A stretch of DNA of 64,000 bases from Pseudoxanthomonas mexicana (GTDB lineage: Bacteria > Pseudomonadota > Gammaproteobacteria > Xanthomonadales > Xanthomonadaceae): positions 112,064 to 176,063 of the forward strand of contig NZ_LSIF01000034.1 of NCBI RefSeq assembly GCF_001556105.1, read 5' to 3'. The notes under the pieces were generated by a model. That model did no database searches. It saw only the letters and a program-made list of their open reading frames with translations, and was not told the origin of the DNA. The translations under genes and the position numbers were made by a program. Positions 29,331 through 39,897 of this stretch are shown here, piece after piece (position 1 is the stretch's first letter; every line of letters begins with the position of its first letter).

Positions 29331-29341
29331 ACTGATTCCAA

Positions 29342-29788
29342 ATGTGGATGTTGATCCTGAATGTGGTGTACGTGCTGGTGGCCATCGCCATCATCGCGCT
29401 GGTGCTGATGCAACGGGGTTCCGGCGCGCAGGCCGGCTCGGGCTTCGGTGGCGGCGGCGCTTCCGGTACGGTGTTCGGCGCGCGCGGCGCGTCCAACTTC
29501 CTGTCCAAGAGCACCAAGTGGCTGGCTATCGCGTTCTTCGGCATCAGCCTGTTCATGGCCTGGTATGCGACGCACAGTGCGCGCCCGACCACCCAGCAGA
29601 ACCTTGGCGTGATGTCCGAGCTGCCGGCCGCGCCAGCGGCACCCGCGGGTGAGCTGCCGAAGCCGTCGACCGTACCCAGCACGCCGATCCAGCCTGCGCC
29701 CGCGCCGGCTGACAGCGTGCCGGCCGCACCGCAGGGCGCCGCGCCCGCCGCGGAGCAGCCGCCGGTAACGCCGCCGCAGGGCGGCTGA
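29342..29788 (+). CDS. secG: protein-export membrane protein SecG
   Basis: 148 residues. Two membrane helices (about residues 1-21 and 56-75) with the SecG loop LMQRGSGAQAGSGFGGGGASGTVFGARG between them. It is longer than E. coli SecG (110) because of a Pro/Ala-rich C-terminal tail from about residue 90 to the end. Subunit of the SecYEG translocon in the inner membrane. The sequence tpiA-secG-tRNA-Leu-nuo is a common gammaproteobacterial arrangement. Confidence 0.95.
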   Translation: MWMLILNVVYVLVAIAIIALVLMQRGSGAQAGSGFGGGGASGTVFGARGASNFLSKSTKWLAIAFFGISLFMAWYATHSARPTTQQNLGVMSELPAAPAAPAGELPKPSTVPSTPIQPAPAPADSVPAAPQGAAPAAEQPPVTPPQGG

Positions 29789-29795
29789 GCCCGGC

Positions 29796-29801
29796 TACAA
29801 T
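29796..29801 (+). promoter_or_regulatory. probable -10 box for tRNA-Leu
   Basis: TACAAT at 29796-29801, about 35 bp before the mature tRNA 5' end; weak -35. Confidence 0.4.
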
Positions 29802-29835
29802 GGCGGCGCGCGCAACGCGTCGCATACGTTTCAAA

Positions 29836-29920
29836 GCCCAGGTGGCGGAATTGGTAGACGCACTACCTTGAGGTGGTAGCGGCGAAAGTCGTAGGGGTTC
29901 GAGTCCCCTCTTGGGCACCA
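29836..29920 (+). tRNA. tRNA-Leu(GAG)
   Basis: 85-nt class II tRNA with a long variable arm. Acceptor GCCCAGG pairs with CTTGGGC (one G-U); the anticodon loop TTGAGGT gives anticodon GAG; T arm GGGGTTCGAGTCCCC; CCA is encoded. Reads CUC/CUU leucine codons. Confidence 0.97.
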
Positions 29921-29955
29921 ACCGCAGCGGTCGACGGTCACGTCGTTCCGCGATG

Positions 29956-29982
29956 AAAAACCCGCCTTCCGGCGGGTTTTTT
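29956..29982 (+). terminator. rho-independent terminator after tRNA-Leu
   Basis: CCCGCC-TTCC-GGCGGG stem (29961-29976) preceded by A5 and followed by T6, so it can work in both directions. It separates tpiA-secG-tRNA from the nuo operon. Confidence 0.9.
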
Positions 29983-30017
29983 CTTTTGCCGACTGCGGCG
30001 ATACGCGCGCGTAATCG

Positions 30018-30047
30018 TTTACTAGCGAGTTCACAAACCGTTACAAT
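30018..30047 (+). promoter_or_regulatory. nuo operon promoter
   Basis: TTTACT (30018-30023), 18-bp spacer, TACAAT (30042-30047). The local region is AT-richer than its surroundings. The predicted start near 30054 leaves a leader of about 175 nt before nuoA. Confidence 0.6.
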
Positions 30048-30103
30048 CCCGCCGATTCATCGGGTGCCCGGTACGTGTTGCGGAAGGGCTCCCGCGGAAG
30101 GTG

Positions 30104-30129
30104 GGCCCGGACGGCTTCGCCACCGGGCC
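30104..30129 (+). other. hairpin in the nuo leader RNA
   Basis: GGCCCGG ... CCGGGCC with an inner GGC-TTC-GCC, making one extended, very stable stem-loop in the 5' untranslated region of nuoA. A second small stem (CGCAG-AG-CTGCG) lies near 30187-30198. Confidence 0.5.
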
Positions 30130-30228
30130 GGTCGCGGCGGATGCCACGGCCGGGCGGGTGACGAGAGCCCCATTCATGCCGTGCCGCAGAGCTGCGTGCC
30201 GGCGGATAGGACAAGAAGAGACGAGCGA

Positions 30229-30575
30229 GTGCTGGCCAATTACCTGCCCACCCTGTTGTTCCTGATCGTCGCCACCGGCATCGGCATCGCGCTGATGGTG
30301 GCGGGTCGCTTCCTCGGCCCGCGTCGTCCCGACGCCCAGAAGCTGTCCCCGTACGAATGCGGCTTCGAAGCCTTCGAAGACGCGCGCATGAAGTTCGACG
30401 TGCGCTACTACCTGATCGCCATCCAGTTCATCGTCTTCGATCTGGAAATCATCTTCATTGTTCCGTGGACGCTGGTGTTCCAGGAACTGGGTCCGCGTGC
30501 GCTGGTCACGATGGGCCTGTTCGTGGGCATGCTGTTCCTCGGCTTCATTTACGTTTGGAAAAAGGGAGCGCTCGA

Positions 30576-30585
<10 letters not shown>
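30229..30585 (+). CDS. nuoA: NADH-quinone oxidoreductase subunit A
   Basis: 118 residues from the GTG at 30229, with AAGAAGAGA upstream. Three membrane helices; the conserved [23 protein letters not shown] loop sits between helices 1 and 2, which helps couple quinone reduction to proton pumping. Membrane arm subunit. Overlaps nuoB by 10 bp. The upstream in-frame ATG gives a non-family N-terminus. Confidence 0.95.
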
Positions 30586-31130
<545 letters not shown>

Positions 31131-31172
31131 TCCTCCTTTCCCCCGAATCCTTTCTAGAGCACGCCACGCCCC

Positions 31173-31913
31173 ATGGCTGAGCAAGCTGCAAACTTCACCG
31201 ACCAGTTGCGCGCCCGCTTTGCGGACGCCACGGTCAGCCTCGCCGAGCCGCGTGGCGAAGTCACCCTGGAAGTGCCGTCTGCCTCCTGGCATGCGGTCTG
31301 CCTGGCGCTGCGCGACGAGTTCGGTTTCGAACAGGCCGTCGACGTCAGTGGCGTGGACTACCTGGGCTACGGCAGCGCCGAGTGGGACACCGCCGACGTG
31401 TCGTCCGAGGGTTTCAGTCGCGGCGTCGAAGGCTTCGGTCCGGGCCGTTTCAACTGGGACCAGCGTCCGCGCGACGCCGCCCGCCCGAACCGCTTCGCCG
31501 TCGTGCTGCACCTGCTGTCCTACCAGCACAACCGTCGCGTGCGCGTGCGCTGCTTCGCGCCGGATGATGGCCTGCCGGTGGTCGCGTCGTTGTGCGACGT
31601 GTGGCCGGGCCTGAACTGGTTCGAACGCGAGGCGTTCGACCTCTACGGCATCATCTTCGAAGGCCATCCGGACCTGCGCCGCATCCTGACCGACTACGGC
31701 TTCGTCGGTCATCCGTTCCGCAAGGACTTCCCGCTGATCGGCAACGTCGAAGTCCGCTACGACGAAGAGAAGAAGCGCGTGGTGTATGAGCCGGTCACCT
31801 CGGTCGAGCCGCGCGTCGGCGTGCCGCGCGTGATCCGCGACGACGCCCGCTACCAGACCGCCGCCGGCGAACTCGCCGCTTCACAGGCGGCCGCGCGCGA
31901 GGGCAAGGCATGA
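31173..31913 (+). CDS. nuoC: NADH-quinone oxidoreductase subunit C
   Basis: 246 residues. The 30-kDa subunit signature is [29 protein letters not shown] at about residues 148-176, then HPFRKDFPL. Separate from nuoD, not fused as in E. coli. Overlaps nuoD by 4 bp (ATGA). The Ala-rich C-terminus ([14 protein letters not shown]) looks flexible. Confidence 0.96.
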   Translation: MAEQAANFTDQLRARFADATVSLAEPRGEVTLEVPSASWHAVCLALRDEFGFEQAVDVSGVDYLGYGSAEWDTADVSSEGFSRGVEGFGPGRFNWDQRPRDAARPNRFAVVLHLLSYQHNRRVRVRCFAPDDGLPVVASLCDVWPGLNWFEREAFDLYGIIFEGHPDLRRILTDYGFVGHPFRKDFPLIGNVEVRYDEEKKRVVYEPVTSVEPRVGVPRVIRDDARYQTAAGELAASQAAAREGKA

Positions 31914-33214
31914 GCAATCCGCAATCCGGCGTCGCGTTCGCCAGCAATCCTGCCGAAAGCAAGCAGGAGATCCGCAACTACACATTGAACTTCGGTCCCC
32001 AGCATCCGGCCGCGCACGGCGTGCTGCGCCTGATCCTGGAAATGGACGGCGAGACCATCGTGCGAGCCGACCCGCATGTCGGCCTGCTGCACCGTGGCAC
32101 CGAGAAGCTGGCCGAATCCAAGCCGTTCAACCAGTCGATCGGCTACATGGATCGCCTCGACTACGTATCCATGATGTGCAACGAGCATGCGTACGTGCGT
32201 GCCATCGAAACCCTGATGGGGATCGAGGCGCCGGAACGCGCGCAGTACATCCGCACGATGTTCGACGAGATCACCCGCATCCTGAACCACCTGATGTGGA
32301 TCGGCTCCAACGCGCTCGACCTCGGCGCGATGGCCGTCATGCTGTACGCGTTCCGTGAGCGCGAAGAGCTGATGGACTGCTACGAAGCGGTCAGCGGCGC
32401 GCGCATGCATGCCACGTATTACCGTCCGGGCGGCGTCTACCGCGACCTGCCGGACCGCATGCCGAAGTACAAGGAATCGCCCTGGCGCAAGGGCAAGGCG
32501 CTGAAGCAGTTCAACCAGGCGCGCGAAGGCTCGCTGCTCGACTTCCTGGAAGACTTCACCAACGAATTCCCGAAGCGCGTCGACGAGTACGAGACGCTGC
32601 TGACCGACAACCGCATCTGGAAGCAGCGTACCGTCGGCATCGGCGTGGTGTCGCCGGAACAGGCGCACGCGCTGGGTATGACCGGCGCGATGCTGCGCGG
32701 TTCGGGTATCGCCTGGGACCTGCGCAAGAAACAGCCGTACGCGAAATACGACGTGGTGGATTTCGACATCCCGGTCGGCGTCAACGGCGACTGCTATGAC
32801 CGCTACCTGGTCCGCGTCGCCGAGATGCGCCAGTCCAACCGCATCGTGCAACAGTGCGTGAAGTGGCTGAAGGCCAACCCGGGCCCGGTCATGGTGCAGA
32901 ACTTCAAGGTCGCGCCGCCCTCCCGCGAGGAGATGAAGGACGACATGGAAGCGCTGATCCATCACTTCAAGCTCTTCAGCGAAGGCTATTGCGTGCCGGC
33001 TGGCGAGACCTACGCCGCGGTCGAGGCGCCGAAGGGCGAGTTCGGCTGCTACCTGGTGTCCGACGGCGCCAACAAGCCCTTCCGCGTGAAGTTGCGCGCG
33101 CCGGGCTTCGCGCACCTGTCCTCCATGGACGAGATCGTGCGCGGCCACATGCTCCCCGACGTCGTCGCGATGATCGGCACTTATGACTTGGTATTTGGTG
33201 AGGTGGACCGATGA
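31910..33214 (+). CDS. nuoD: NADH-quinone oxidoreductase subunit D
   Basis: 434 residues, 49-kDa subunit. It has [38 protein letters not shown] and the quinone-site [17 protein letters not shown]; the C-terminus ends [19 protein letters not shown]. Forms the quinone pocket with NuoB. Coupled to nuoC and nuoE by ATGA overlaps. Confidence 0.97.
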   Translation: MSNPQSGVAFASNPAESKQEIRNYTLNFGPQHPAAHGVLRLILEMDGETIVRADPHVGLLHRGTEKLAESKPFNQSIGYMDRLDYVSMMCNEHAYVRAIETLMGIEAPERAQYIRTMFDEITRILNHLMWIGSNALDLGAMAVMLYAFREREELMDCYEAVSGARMHATYYRPGGVYRDLPDRMPKYKESPWRKGKALKQFNQAREGSLLDFLEDFTNEFPKRVDEYETLLTDNRIWKQRTVGIGVVSPEQAHALGMTGAMLRGSGIAWDLRKKQPYAKYDVVDFDIPVGVNGDCYDRYLVRVAEMRQSNRIVQQCVKWLKANPGPVMVQNFKVAPPSREEMKDDMEALIHHFKLFSEGYCVPAGETYAAVEAPKGEFGCYLVSDGANKPFRVKLRAPGFAHLSSMDEIVRGHMLPDVVAMIGTYDLVFGEVDR

Positions 33215-33738
33215 GGGCCACGGGTAATTTCGAAGCGGCGCAGAACGTCGATCCGCTGGTGGCGTTGAGCGACAGGACGCGCGCGCACATCGATCATTGG
33301 CTGGCCAAGTTCCCGCCGGACCGCAAGCGTTCGGCGGTGCTGCAGGGCCTGCATGCCGCGCAGGAGCAGAACGATGGCTGGCTGACCGACGAGCTGATCG
33401 CCGCGGTCGCCAAGTACCTGGATCTGCCGCCGGTGTGGGCGTACGAAGTCGCCAGCTTCTATTCGATGTTCGAGACCGAGAAGGTCGGCCGCAACAACGT
33501 CGCCTTCTGCACCAACATCAGCTGCTGGCTCAACGGTGCGCAGGATCTGGTCGCACATGCCGAGAAGAAGCTCGGCTGCAAGCTGGGCGAATCGACGGCC
33601 GACGGCCGCGTCTACCTCAAGCGCGAAGAAGAATGCGTGGCCGCCTGCTGCGGCGCGCCGGTCGTGGTCATCAACGGCCATTACCACGAGAAGCTGACGC
33701 CGGCGAAGGTCGACGAGCTGTTGGACGGGCTGGAGTAA
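33211..33738 (+). CDS. nuoE: NADH-quinone oxidoreductase subunit E
   Basis: 175 residues, thioredoxin-like 2Fe-2S protein holding cluster N1a. Cysteines lie in [10 protein letters not shown] and [16 protein letters not shown]-terminal helical part includes [17 protein letters not shown]. Ends 4 bp before nuoF. Confidence 0.96.
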   Translation: MRATGNFEAAQNVDPLVALSDRTRAHIDHWLAKFPPDRKRSAVLQGLHAAQEQNDGWLTDELIAAVAKYLDLPPVWAYEVASFYSMFETEKVGRNNVAFCTNISCWLNGAQDLVAHAEKKLGCKLGESTADGRVYLKREEECVAACCGAPVVVINGHYHEKLTPAKVDELLDGLE

Positions 33739-33742
33739 GCGC

Positions 33743-35113
33743 ATGGCAGGCCATTCCCACTATTCCGAAGGCTACGGCCCGGTCGGTCCCGCTCCCAAGG
33801 AGCACCAGGCCGTCTACACCACGCTGCATTTCGACAAGCCGTGGTCGTACGAGAACTACCTGAAGACCGGCGGTTACGCCGCGCTGCGCAAGATCATCGA
33901 AGAGAAGATCCCGCCGGCCGACGTGGTCGAGATGGTCAAGCAGTCCGGCCTGCGCGGCCGTGGCGGCGCGGGCTTCCCCACCGGCCTGAAGTGGAGCTTC
34001 ATGCCCAAGGGCGACATGCAGAAGTACATCCTCTGCAACTCGGACGAATCCGAGCCGGGCACCGCCAAAGACCGCGACATCCTGCGCTACAACCCGCATT
34101 CGGTGATCGAGGGCATGGCGATCGCCTGCTACGCCACCGGCTCGACCGTGGGCTACAACTACCTGCGTGGCGAGTTCCACCACGAGCCGTTCGAGCACCT
34201 GGAAGAAGCCACCGCCGAGGCCTACAAGCACGGCTGGCTGGGCAAGAACATCCTCGGCTCCGGCGTGGACATCGACCTGTACAACGCGCTTGGCGCGGGC
34301 GCCTACATCTGCGGTGAGGAAACCGCACTGATGGAGTCGCTGGAAGGCAAGAAGGGCCAGCCGCGCTTCAAGCCGCCGTTCCCGGCCAACTTCGGCCTGT
34401 ACGGCAAGCCGACCACGATCAACAACACCGAAACCTATGCGTCGGTGCCGGCGATCGTGCGCAACGGCGCCGAGTGGTTCATGAACCTGGGCAAGCCCAA
34501 CAACGGCGGCTGCAAGATCTTCTCGGTCTCCGGCCACGTCGCGAATCCGGGCAACCACGAGATCCGCCTGGGCACCTCGTTCGCCGACCTGCTGGCGCTG
34601 TGCGGTGGCATGCGCGAAGGCCGCACGCTCAAGGCCGTCATCCCGGGCGGCTCCTCGATGCCGGTGCTGCCGGGCGAGGTGATGATGGGCCTGACGATGG
34701 ACTACGACAGCATCCAGAAGGCCGGCTCCGGCCTGGGCTCGGGCGCCGTCGTGGTGATGGACGACACCACCTGCATGGTGCGTGCCTGCCAGCGCATCGC
34801 GCGCTTCTACTACAAGGAAAGCTGCGGCCAGTGCACGCCGTGCCGTGAAGGCACTGGCTGGATGTACCGCATGCTGACCCGCGTGGCCGAGCACAAGGCG
34901 ACGATCGAGGACCTGCAGACGCTGCGCGCGGCCGCAGGCCAGATCGAAGGCCACACCATCTGCGCGTTCGGCGAAGCCGCCGCGTGGCCGGTGCAGGGCA
35001 TGCTGCGTCACTTCTGGCACGAATTCGAATACGCGATCGTCAACAAGCGGTTCCTCGTCGACGACGAGCGCGACGGCACGGTGGTCCGTTCCAACCTGGA
35101 GGTGGCCGCGTGA
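33743..35113 (+). CDS. nuoF: NADH-quinone oxidoreductase subunit F
   Basis: 456 residues. NADH/FMN-binding GRGGAGFP at residues 72-79, [15 protein letters not shown], the N3 4Fe-4S ligands in [15 protein letters not shown], and a later Cys in [15 protein letters not shown]. Entry point for NADH electrons. The stop overlaps the nuoG GTG. Confidence 0.97.
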   Translation: MAGHSHYSEGYGPVGPAPKEHQAVYTTLHFDKPWSYENYLKTGGYAALRKIIEEKIPPADVVEMVKQSGLRGRGGAGFPTGLKWSFMPKGDMQKYILCNSDESEPGTAKDRDILRYNPHSVIEGMAIACYATGSTVGYNYLRGEFHHEPFEHLEEATAEAYKHGWLGKNILGSGVDIDLYNALGAGAYICGEETALMESLEGKKGQPRFKPPFPANFGLYGKPTTINNTETYASVPAIVRNGAEWFMNLGKPNNGGCKIFSVSGHVANPGNHEIRLGTSFADLLALCGGMREGRTLKAVIPGGSSMPVLPGEVMMGLTMDYDSIQKAGSGLGSGAVVVMDDTTCMVRACQRIARFYYKESCGQCTPCREGTGWMYRMLTRVAEHKATIEDLQTLRAAAGQIEGHTICAFGEAAAWPVQGMLRHFWHEFEYAIVNKRFLVDDERDGTVVRSNLEVAA

Positions 35114-37344
35114 GTGCGCAGCCCGTGAATGCCAACCTGCCGCCAGACCACGTGACCGTCTTCATCGACGGCGTGGAGATGGCGGCACCGAAGGGTTCGA
35201 TGATCATCCAGGCCGCCGACAAGGCCGGCATCCCGATCCCGCGCTTCTGCTACCACGAGAAGCTGCCGATCGCGGCCAACTGCCGCATGTGCCTGGTCGA
35301 AGTCGAGAAGATGCCGAAGCCGGCGCCGGCCTGCGCCACGCCGGTGATGGACGGCATGAAGATCGCCACGCGCAGCGACAAGGCATTGAAGTCGCAGCGC
35401 AACGTGATGGAATTCCTGCTGATCAACCACCCGCTGGACTGCCCGATCTGCGACCAGGGCGGCGAGTGCGAGCTGCAGGACCTGTCGCTGGGTTATGGCC
35501 GTTCGGTCAGCCGGTTCCAGGAACGCAAGCGCGTGGTGCCGGACGAGGACATCGGTCCGCTGGTCGCCACCGAGATGACCCGCTGCATCCAGTGCACGCG
35601 CTGCGTGCGCTTCACCGCGGACGTCGCCGGCACGTATGAGCTGGGCGGCATGTACCGCGGCGAGAACCTGCAGATCGGCACCTACGACGGCAAGCCGCTG
35701 ACCACCGAGATTTCCGGCAACGTCATCGATGTGTGCCCGGTGGGCGCGCTGACCAACAAGGTGTTCCAGTTCCGCGCGCGTCCGTGGGAACTGATCGCGC
35801 GCGAGTCCGTCGGTTTCCACGACGCGATGGGTTCCAACGTGTTCTACCACTCGCGCCGTGGCCAGGTGCTGCGCACCGTGCCGCGCGAGAACGAGGCGGT
35901 CAACGAGTGCTGGTTGTCGGACCGCGACCGCTATTCGCACCAGGGCCTGTACGCCGACGACCGCGCGGTGAAGCCGCTGCAGAAAGTCGATGGCGAATGG
36001 CGCGAGGTGTCCTGGGCCGAAGGCCTGGCCGCTGCCGCCGGGATCCTGCGCGCCAACCGCGGCGACAGCCTCGGCATGCTGGTGCATCCGGCGGTCTCGA
36101 ACGAGGAGGGTGGCCTGCTGGCGAAACTGGCCGCTGGCCTCGATACCGGCAACCTGGATCACCGCATCAACAACCGCGACTTTTCCGACGGCGCCGTCGC
36201 CGAGCCGTTCGCGCTGCCGCTGGCGGAGATCGAGCAGGCCGACGTCATCGTGCTGTTCGGCACCAACCTGCGCCACGAACTGCCGCTGCTGCACCAGCGC
36301 ATCCGCAAGGCTGTCCGCACGGGCGCCAAGGTGCACGTGGTCAACCCGGTCGACTTCGACTTCGCCTTCGGCATCGCCGGCAAGCACATCGTCGCGCCGT
36401 CGAAGCTTGGTGACGCGTTGAACGCCTCCGCGTTGCGCGACGTCGCCAAGGTCGCGAACCGCGCCGTCGTGATCGTCGGCGGCATCGTCGAGAACCACCC
36501 GCAGGCTGCCGTGCTGCGCGCTGCTGCCGCGGAGTTCGCGGGTGCGACCGGCGCGTCGCTGTGCCGCATCCCGCAGGGTGCGAACGCGGTCGGCCTGGCC
36601 CGTCATGGCGTGCTGCCGACCGGTCGCGACGTGGCCGGCATGTTCGCCGAGCCCCTCAATGCCTATGTCATTTACGGCATCGAGCCTGGCCTGGATTTCG
36701 CCGATACGCCGGCCGCCAGCCGCGCGCTGGCGTCGGCCAAGGTCGTGGCCTTCAGCCACTTCGCCTGCAAGTCCACGCGCGACGTGGCGGACGTGATCCT
36801 GCCGATCGGCCTGTTGCCCGAAATCGACGCAACGCTGACCAATCTGGATGGCAAGGACCAGCGCACGCAGGCCGCCGGCAAGCTGCCGGGCGAAGCCCGC
36901 GACGGCTGGAAGGTGCTGCGCGCCCTGGGTGGCGAGCTGCAGCTGGCCGGTTTCGAGTTCACCGATATCGCAGGTGCGCGTGATGCCGTCGCCGGCGCCA
37001 GGACGGTCGCGGTGGTGAAGTCTGCTGCGCCGGCCATCAACGGACAGGGCCTGGAACTCGCCGTCACCGCAGCGATCTACCGCACCGACGGTACCGTCCG
37101 CCGCGCCGAAGCGTTGCAGGCGCATCCGCTGAATGTCGGCGACCGCATCGTGCTGAACCCTGCCGACGCGCAGGCTGCCGGTGTCTCCGAGGGCCAGATG
37201 GCGAAGGTCGGCAACGGCATCGGCACGGCTGCGTTGCCGGTGGTGGTGGATGCCCGCGTTGCCGCGGGCGTCGCCTGGATCGAGAGCGGCTACGGGGCCA
37301 CGGCGCCGCTGGGTGCCGGACGTGTCACGGTGGTGGGCGCATGA
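35110..37344 (+). CDS. nuoG: NADH-quinone oxidoreductase subunit G
   Basis: 744 residues from the GTG at 35110; the longer frame upstream is within nuoF. N-terminal 2Fe-2S ferredoxin domain ([23 protein letters not shown]), His/Cys cluster region ([19 protein letters not shown]), 4Fe-4S region ([16 protein letters not shown]) and a molybdopterin-oxidoreductase-like domain with no sign of cofactor use. Longest soluble subunit, carrying the electron wire. Confidence 0.96.
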   Translation: MSAQPVNANLPPDHVTVFIDGVEMAAPKGSMIIQAADKAGIPIPRFCYHEKLPIAANCRMCLVEVEKMPKPAPACATPVMDGMKIATRSDKALKSQRNVMEFLLINHPLDCPICDQGGECELQDLSLGYGRSVSRFQERKRVVPDEDIGPLVATEMTRCIQCTRCVRFTADVAGTYELGGMYRGENLQIGTYDGKPLTTEISGNVIDVCPVGALTNKVFQFRARPWELIARESVGFHDAMGSNVFYHSRRGQVLRTVPRENEAVNECWLSDRDRYSHQGLYADDRAVKPLQKVDGEWREVSWAEGLAAAAGILRANRGDSLGMLVHPAVSNEEGGLLAKLAAGLDTGNLDHRINNRDFSDGAVAEPFALPLAEIEQADVIVLFGTNLRHELPLLHQRIRKAVRTGAKVHVVNPVDFDFAFGIAGKHIVAPSKLGDALNASALRDVAKVANRAVVIVGGIVENHPQAAVLRAAAAEFAGATGASLCRIPQGANAVGLARHGVLPTGRDVAGMFAEPLNAYVIYGIEPGLDFADTPAASRALASAKVVAFSHFACKSTRDVADVILPIGLLPEIDATLTNLDGKDQRTQAAGKLPGEARDGWKVLRALGGELQLAGFEFTDIAGARDAVAGARTVAVVKSAAPAINGQGLELAVTAAIYRTDGTVRRAEALQAHPLNVGDRIVLNPADAQAAGVSEGQMAKVGNGIGTAALPVVVDARVAAGVAWIESGYGATAPLGAGRVTVVGA

Positions 37345-38432
37345 ACGAATTGCTGATCAATGCGGTCGGTCCCCTGCGCGAGTGGTTCTTCGGGCTGGGC
37401 GACATCGGCATGATCCTGTGGATCGTGCTGAAGATCCTGGTCATCACCATGCCGGTGATCATCTCGGTCGCGTTCTACGTGGTGTGGGAACGCAAGCTGA
37501 TCGGCTGGATGCACGTGCGCCATGGGCCGATGTACGTGGGCATGGGCATCTTCCAGGCCTTCGCCGACGTCTTCAAGCTGCTGTTCAAGGAAATCATCCA
37601 GCCCAGCAGCGCGCAGAAGACGATGTACATCCTGGCGCCGCTGATCACGCTGGCGCCGGCGTTCGCCGCGTGGGCGGTGGTGCCGTTCGATTACCAGCTG
37701 GTGCTGTCGAACGCCAATGCCGGCCTGCTGTATTTGCTGGCGATGACCTCGCTGGGCGTGTACGGCATCATCATCGCCGGCTGGGCGTCGAACTCGAAGT
37801 ACGCCTTCCTCGGCGCCATGCGCTCGGCCGCGCAGGTGGTCAGCTACGAGATCGCGATGGGCTTCGCCCTGGTCGGCGTACTGATCGCCGCCGGCAGCCT
37901 CAACCTCACCGACATCGTGATGGCGCAGGCCGGTGACTCCGGCTTCCTCGAGTGGTTCTGGCTGCCGCTGTTCCCGCTGTTCATCGTGTACTGGGTGTCC
38001 GGCGTCGCCGAGACCAACCGCTCGCCGTTCGACGTGGTGGAAGGCGAATCGGAAATCGTCGCCGGCCACATGGTCGAGTATTCGGGTGCGGCATTCGCGC
38101 TGTTCTTCCTGGCCGAATACGCCAACATGATCCTGGTCAGCTTCCTGGTGTCGCTGTTCTTCCTCGGCGGCTGGCTGAGCCCGCTGCAGGGCTGGATCAC
38201 GGCCGACGTGTCGCCGTGGATCAACTGGATATGGGTGGGCGGCTGGCCGTGGCTGCTGCTGAAGGTGCTGTTCTTCGCGAGCGCCTATATCTGGTTCCGC
38301 GCCAGCTTCCCGCGCTATCGCTACGACCAGATCATGCGCCTGGGCTGGAAGGTGTTCATCCCGCTGACCATCGTGTGGATCGCGGTGACGGCGCTGATGG
38401 TGTTCTTCGGCGTGTTCGAGAAGGGTGTGTAA
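37341..38432 (+). CDS. nuoH: NADH-quinone oxidoreductase subunit H
   Basis: 363 residues, about eight membrane helices. ND1 signatures: [21 protein letters not shown], and [20 protein letters not shown] on the quinone-channel loop. Links peripheral arm and membrane arm. ATGA overlap with nuoG. Confidence 0.97.
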   Translation: MNELLINAVGPLREWFFGLGDIGMILWIVLKILVITMPVIISVAFYVVWERKLIGWMHVRHGPMYVGMGIFQAFADVFKLLFKEIIQPSSAQKTMYILAPLITLAPAFAAWAVVPFDYQLVLSNANAGLLYLLAMTSLGVYGIIIAGWASNSKYAFLGAMRSAAQVVSYEIAMGFALVGVLIAAGSLNLTDIVMAQAGDSGFLEWFWLPLFPLFIVYWVSGVAETNRSPFDVVEGESEIVAGHMVEYSGAAFALFFLAEYANMILVSFLVSLFFLGGWLSPLQGWITADVSPWINWIWVGGWPWLLLKVLFFASAYIWFRASFPRYRYDQIMRLGWKVFIPLTIVWIAVTALMVFFGVFEKGV

Positions 38433-38435
38433 GAC

Positions 38436-38924
38436 ATGAGCAAGGTTGTGCACTACTTCAAGAGCCTGCTGCTGCTGGAACTGCTGCAGGGCCTGTGGCT
38501 GACGCTGAAGTACACCTTCAAGCCGAAGTACACGCTGATGTACCCGATGGAGAAGTTCCCGCAGTCGCCGCGATTCCGTGGCCTGCACGCGCTGCGCCGT
38601 TATCCGAACGGCGAGGAGCGCTGCATCGCGTGCAAGCTGTGCGAGGCGGTGTGCCCGGCGCTGGCGATCACCATCGACTCGGCCCCGCGCGAGGACGGCA
38701 CCCGCCGCACCACGCGCTACGACATCGACCTGTTCAAGTGCATCTACTGCGGTTTTTGCGAGGAAAGCTGCCCGGTGGACTCGATCGTGGAAACGCACGT
38801 GCTGGAGTACCACTTCGACAAGCGCGGGCAGAACATCGTCACCAAGCCGCAGCTGCTGGCGATCGGCGACCGGCTGGAAGCCGAGATCGCCGAACGCCGC
38901 GCCGCCGACGCCGCTTTCCGCTGA
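38436..38924 (+). CDS. nuoI: NADH-quinone oxidoreductase subunit I
   Basis: 162 residues with two 4Fe-4S ferredoxin motifs, [17 protein letters not shown] and [16 protein letters not shown], carrying clusters N6a and N6b. The N-terminal amphipathic helix ([19 protein letters not shown]) lies along the membrane. Confidence 0.97.
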   Translation: MSKVVHYFKSLLLLELLQGLWLTLKYTFKPKYTLMYPMEKFPQSPRFRGLHALRRYPNGEERCIACKLCEAVCPALAITIDSAPREDGTRRTTRYDIDLFKCIYCGFCEESCPVDSIVETHVLEYHFDKRGQNIVTKPQLLAIGDRLEAEIAERRAADAAFR

Positions 38925-38934
38925 GGTCCGAAGA

Positions 38935-39588
38935 ATGGATTGGGTCCTGATCAGTTTCTACGCCTTCGCCACCGTCGCGGTCGTCGCCGCCGGCGCGGTG
39001 ATCAGCGTGCGCAACCCGGTGCATGCCGTGCTGTGCCTCATCCTGACGTTCTTCTCGGTGGCCTGCATCTGGCTGCTGGTGGGCGCGGAGTTCCTCGGCG
39101 TGGCGTTGATCCTCGTCTACGTGGGCGCGGTGATGGTGCTGTTCCTGTTCGTGGTGATGATGCTCGACATCGATATCGTCGCGATCCGTGAAGGCTGGGT
39201 CAGGTTCCTGCCCGTGGGCCTGCTGGTCGCGGTGGTGATGCTGGCGCAGATGCTGGTGCTGATCGGTATCAAGGCACGCATGGCGGCGCCGTTCCCGGAC
39301 AACGCCGCGTCCGCTGCCGCCGACGTGTCGAACACCGCTTGGCTCGCACGCACGCTGTTCACCGAGTTCCTGCTGCCGTTCGAATTCGCGGCCATCATCC
39401 TGACCGTGGCCGTGGTCGCCGCCGTGATGCTCACGCTGCGCAAGCGCACCGGCATCAAGACGCAGGATCCTGCCGAGCAGTCGCGGGTCAAGGCAGCCGA
39501 CCGCATCCGCATGGTGTCGATGCCGGCCGAGAAGCCGGTGCGCGAAACGCCGGCCAGTGCGCCGGTGGAAGGGGAGGGCAAGCCATGA
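38935..39588 (+). CDS. nuoJ: NADH-quinone oxidoreductase subunit J
   Basis: 217 residues from the ATG at 38935. ND6-like: five membrane helices, with [20 protein letters not shown] in helix 3. The polar C-terminal tail (about residues 175-217, [21 protein letters not shown]) is probably cytoplasmic. The frame upstream of this ATG belongs to a shadow in nuoI. Confidence 0.95.
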   Translation: MDWVLISFYAFATVAVVAAGAVISVRNPVHAVLCLILTFFSVACIWLLVGAEFLGVALILVYVGAVMVLFLFVVMMLDIDIVAIREGWVRFLPVGLLVAVVMLAQMLVLIGIKARMAAPFPDNAASAAADVSNTAWLARTLFTEFLLPFEFAAIILTVAVVAAVMLTLRKRTGIKTQDPAEQSRVKAADRIRMVSMPAEKPVRETPASAPVEGEGKP

Positions 39589-39890
39589 TTTCCGTAGGCC
39601 ATCTGCTGGCGCTCGGCGCCGTGCTGTTCTGCATCAGTCTGGCCGGCATCTTCCTCAACCGGAAGAACGTCATCGTGCTGCTGATGTCGATCGAACTGAT
39701 GCTGCTGTCGGTGAACATCAACTTCGTCGCGTTCTCGCGCGAGCTGGGTGATGCGGCCGGCCAGATCTTCGTCTTCTTCATCCTGACCGTGGCCGCGGCC
39801 GAGGCCGCCATCGGCCTGGCGATCCTGGTCACCCTGTTCCGCACCCGGCGCACGATCAACGTGGCCGAAGTCGACACGCTCAAAGGCTGA
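39585..39890 (+). CDS. nuoK: NADH-quinone oxidoreductase subunit K
   Basis: 101 residues, three membrane helices. ND4L-like, with [19 protein letters not shown] carrying the conserved membrane Glu, and [14 protein letters not shown] with a second Glu. Starts inside the nuoJ end. Confidence 0.96.
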   Translation: MISVGHLLALGAVLFCISLAGIFLNRKNVIVLLMSIELMLLSVNINFVAFSRELGDAAGQIFVFFILTVAAAEAAIGLAILVTLFRTRRTINVAEVDTLKG

Positions 39891-39897
39891 TGCACCG

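Noticed and set aside
35008..37125. 705-codon minus-strand open frame over nuoG
   Set aside because: Antisense of a complete nuoG gene with all cluster motifs; composition artefact of high GC.
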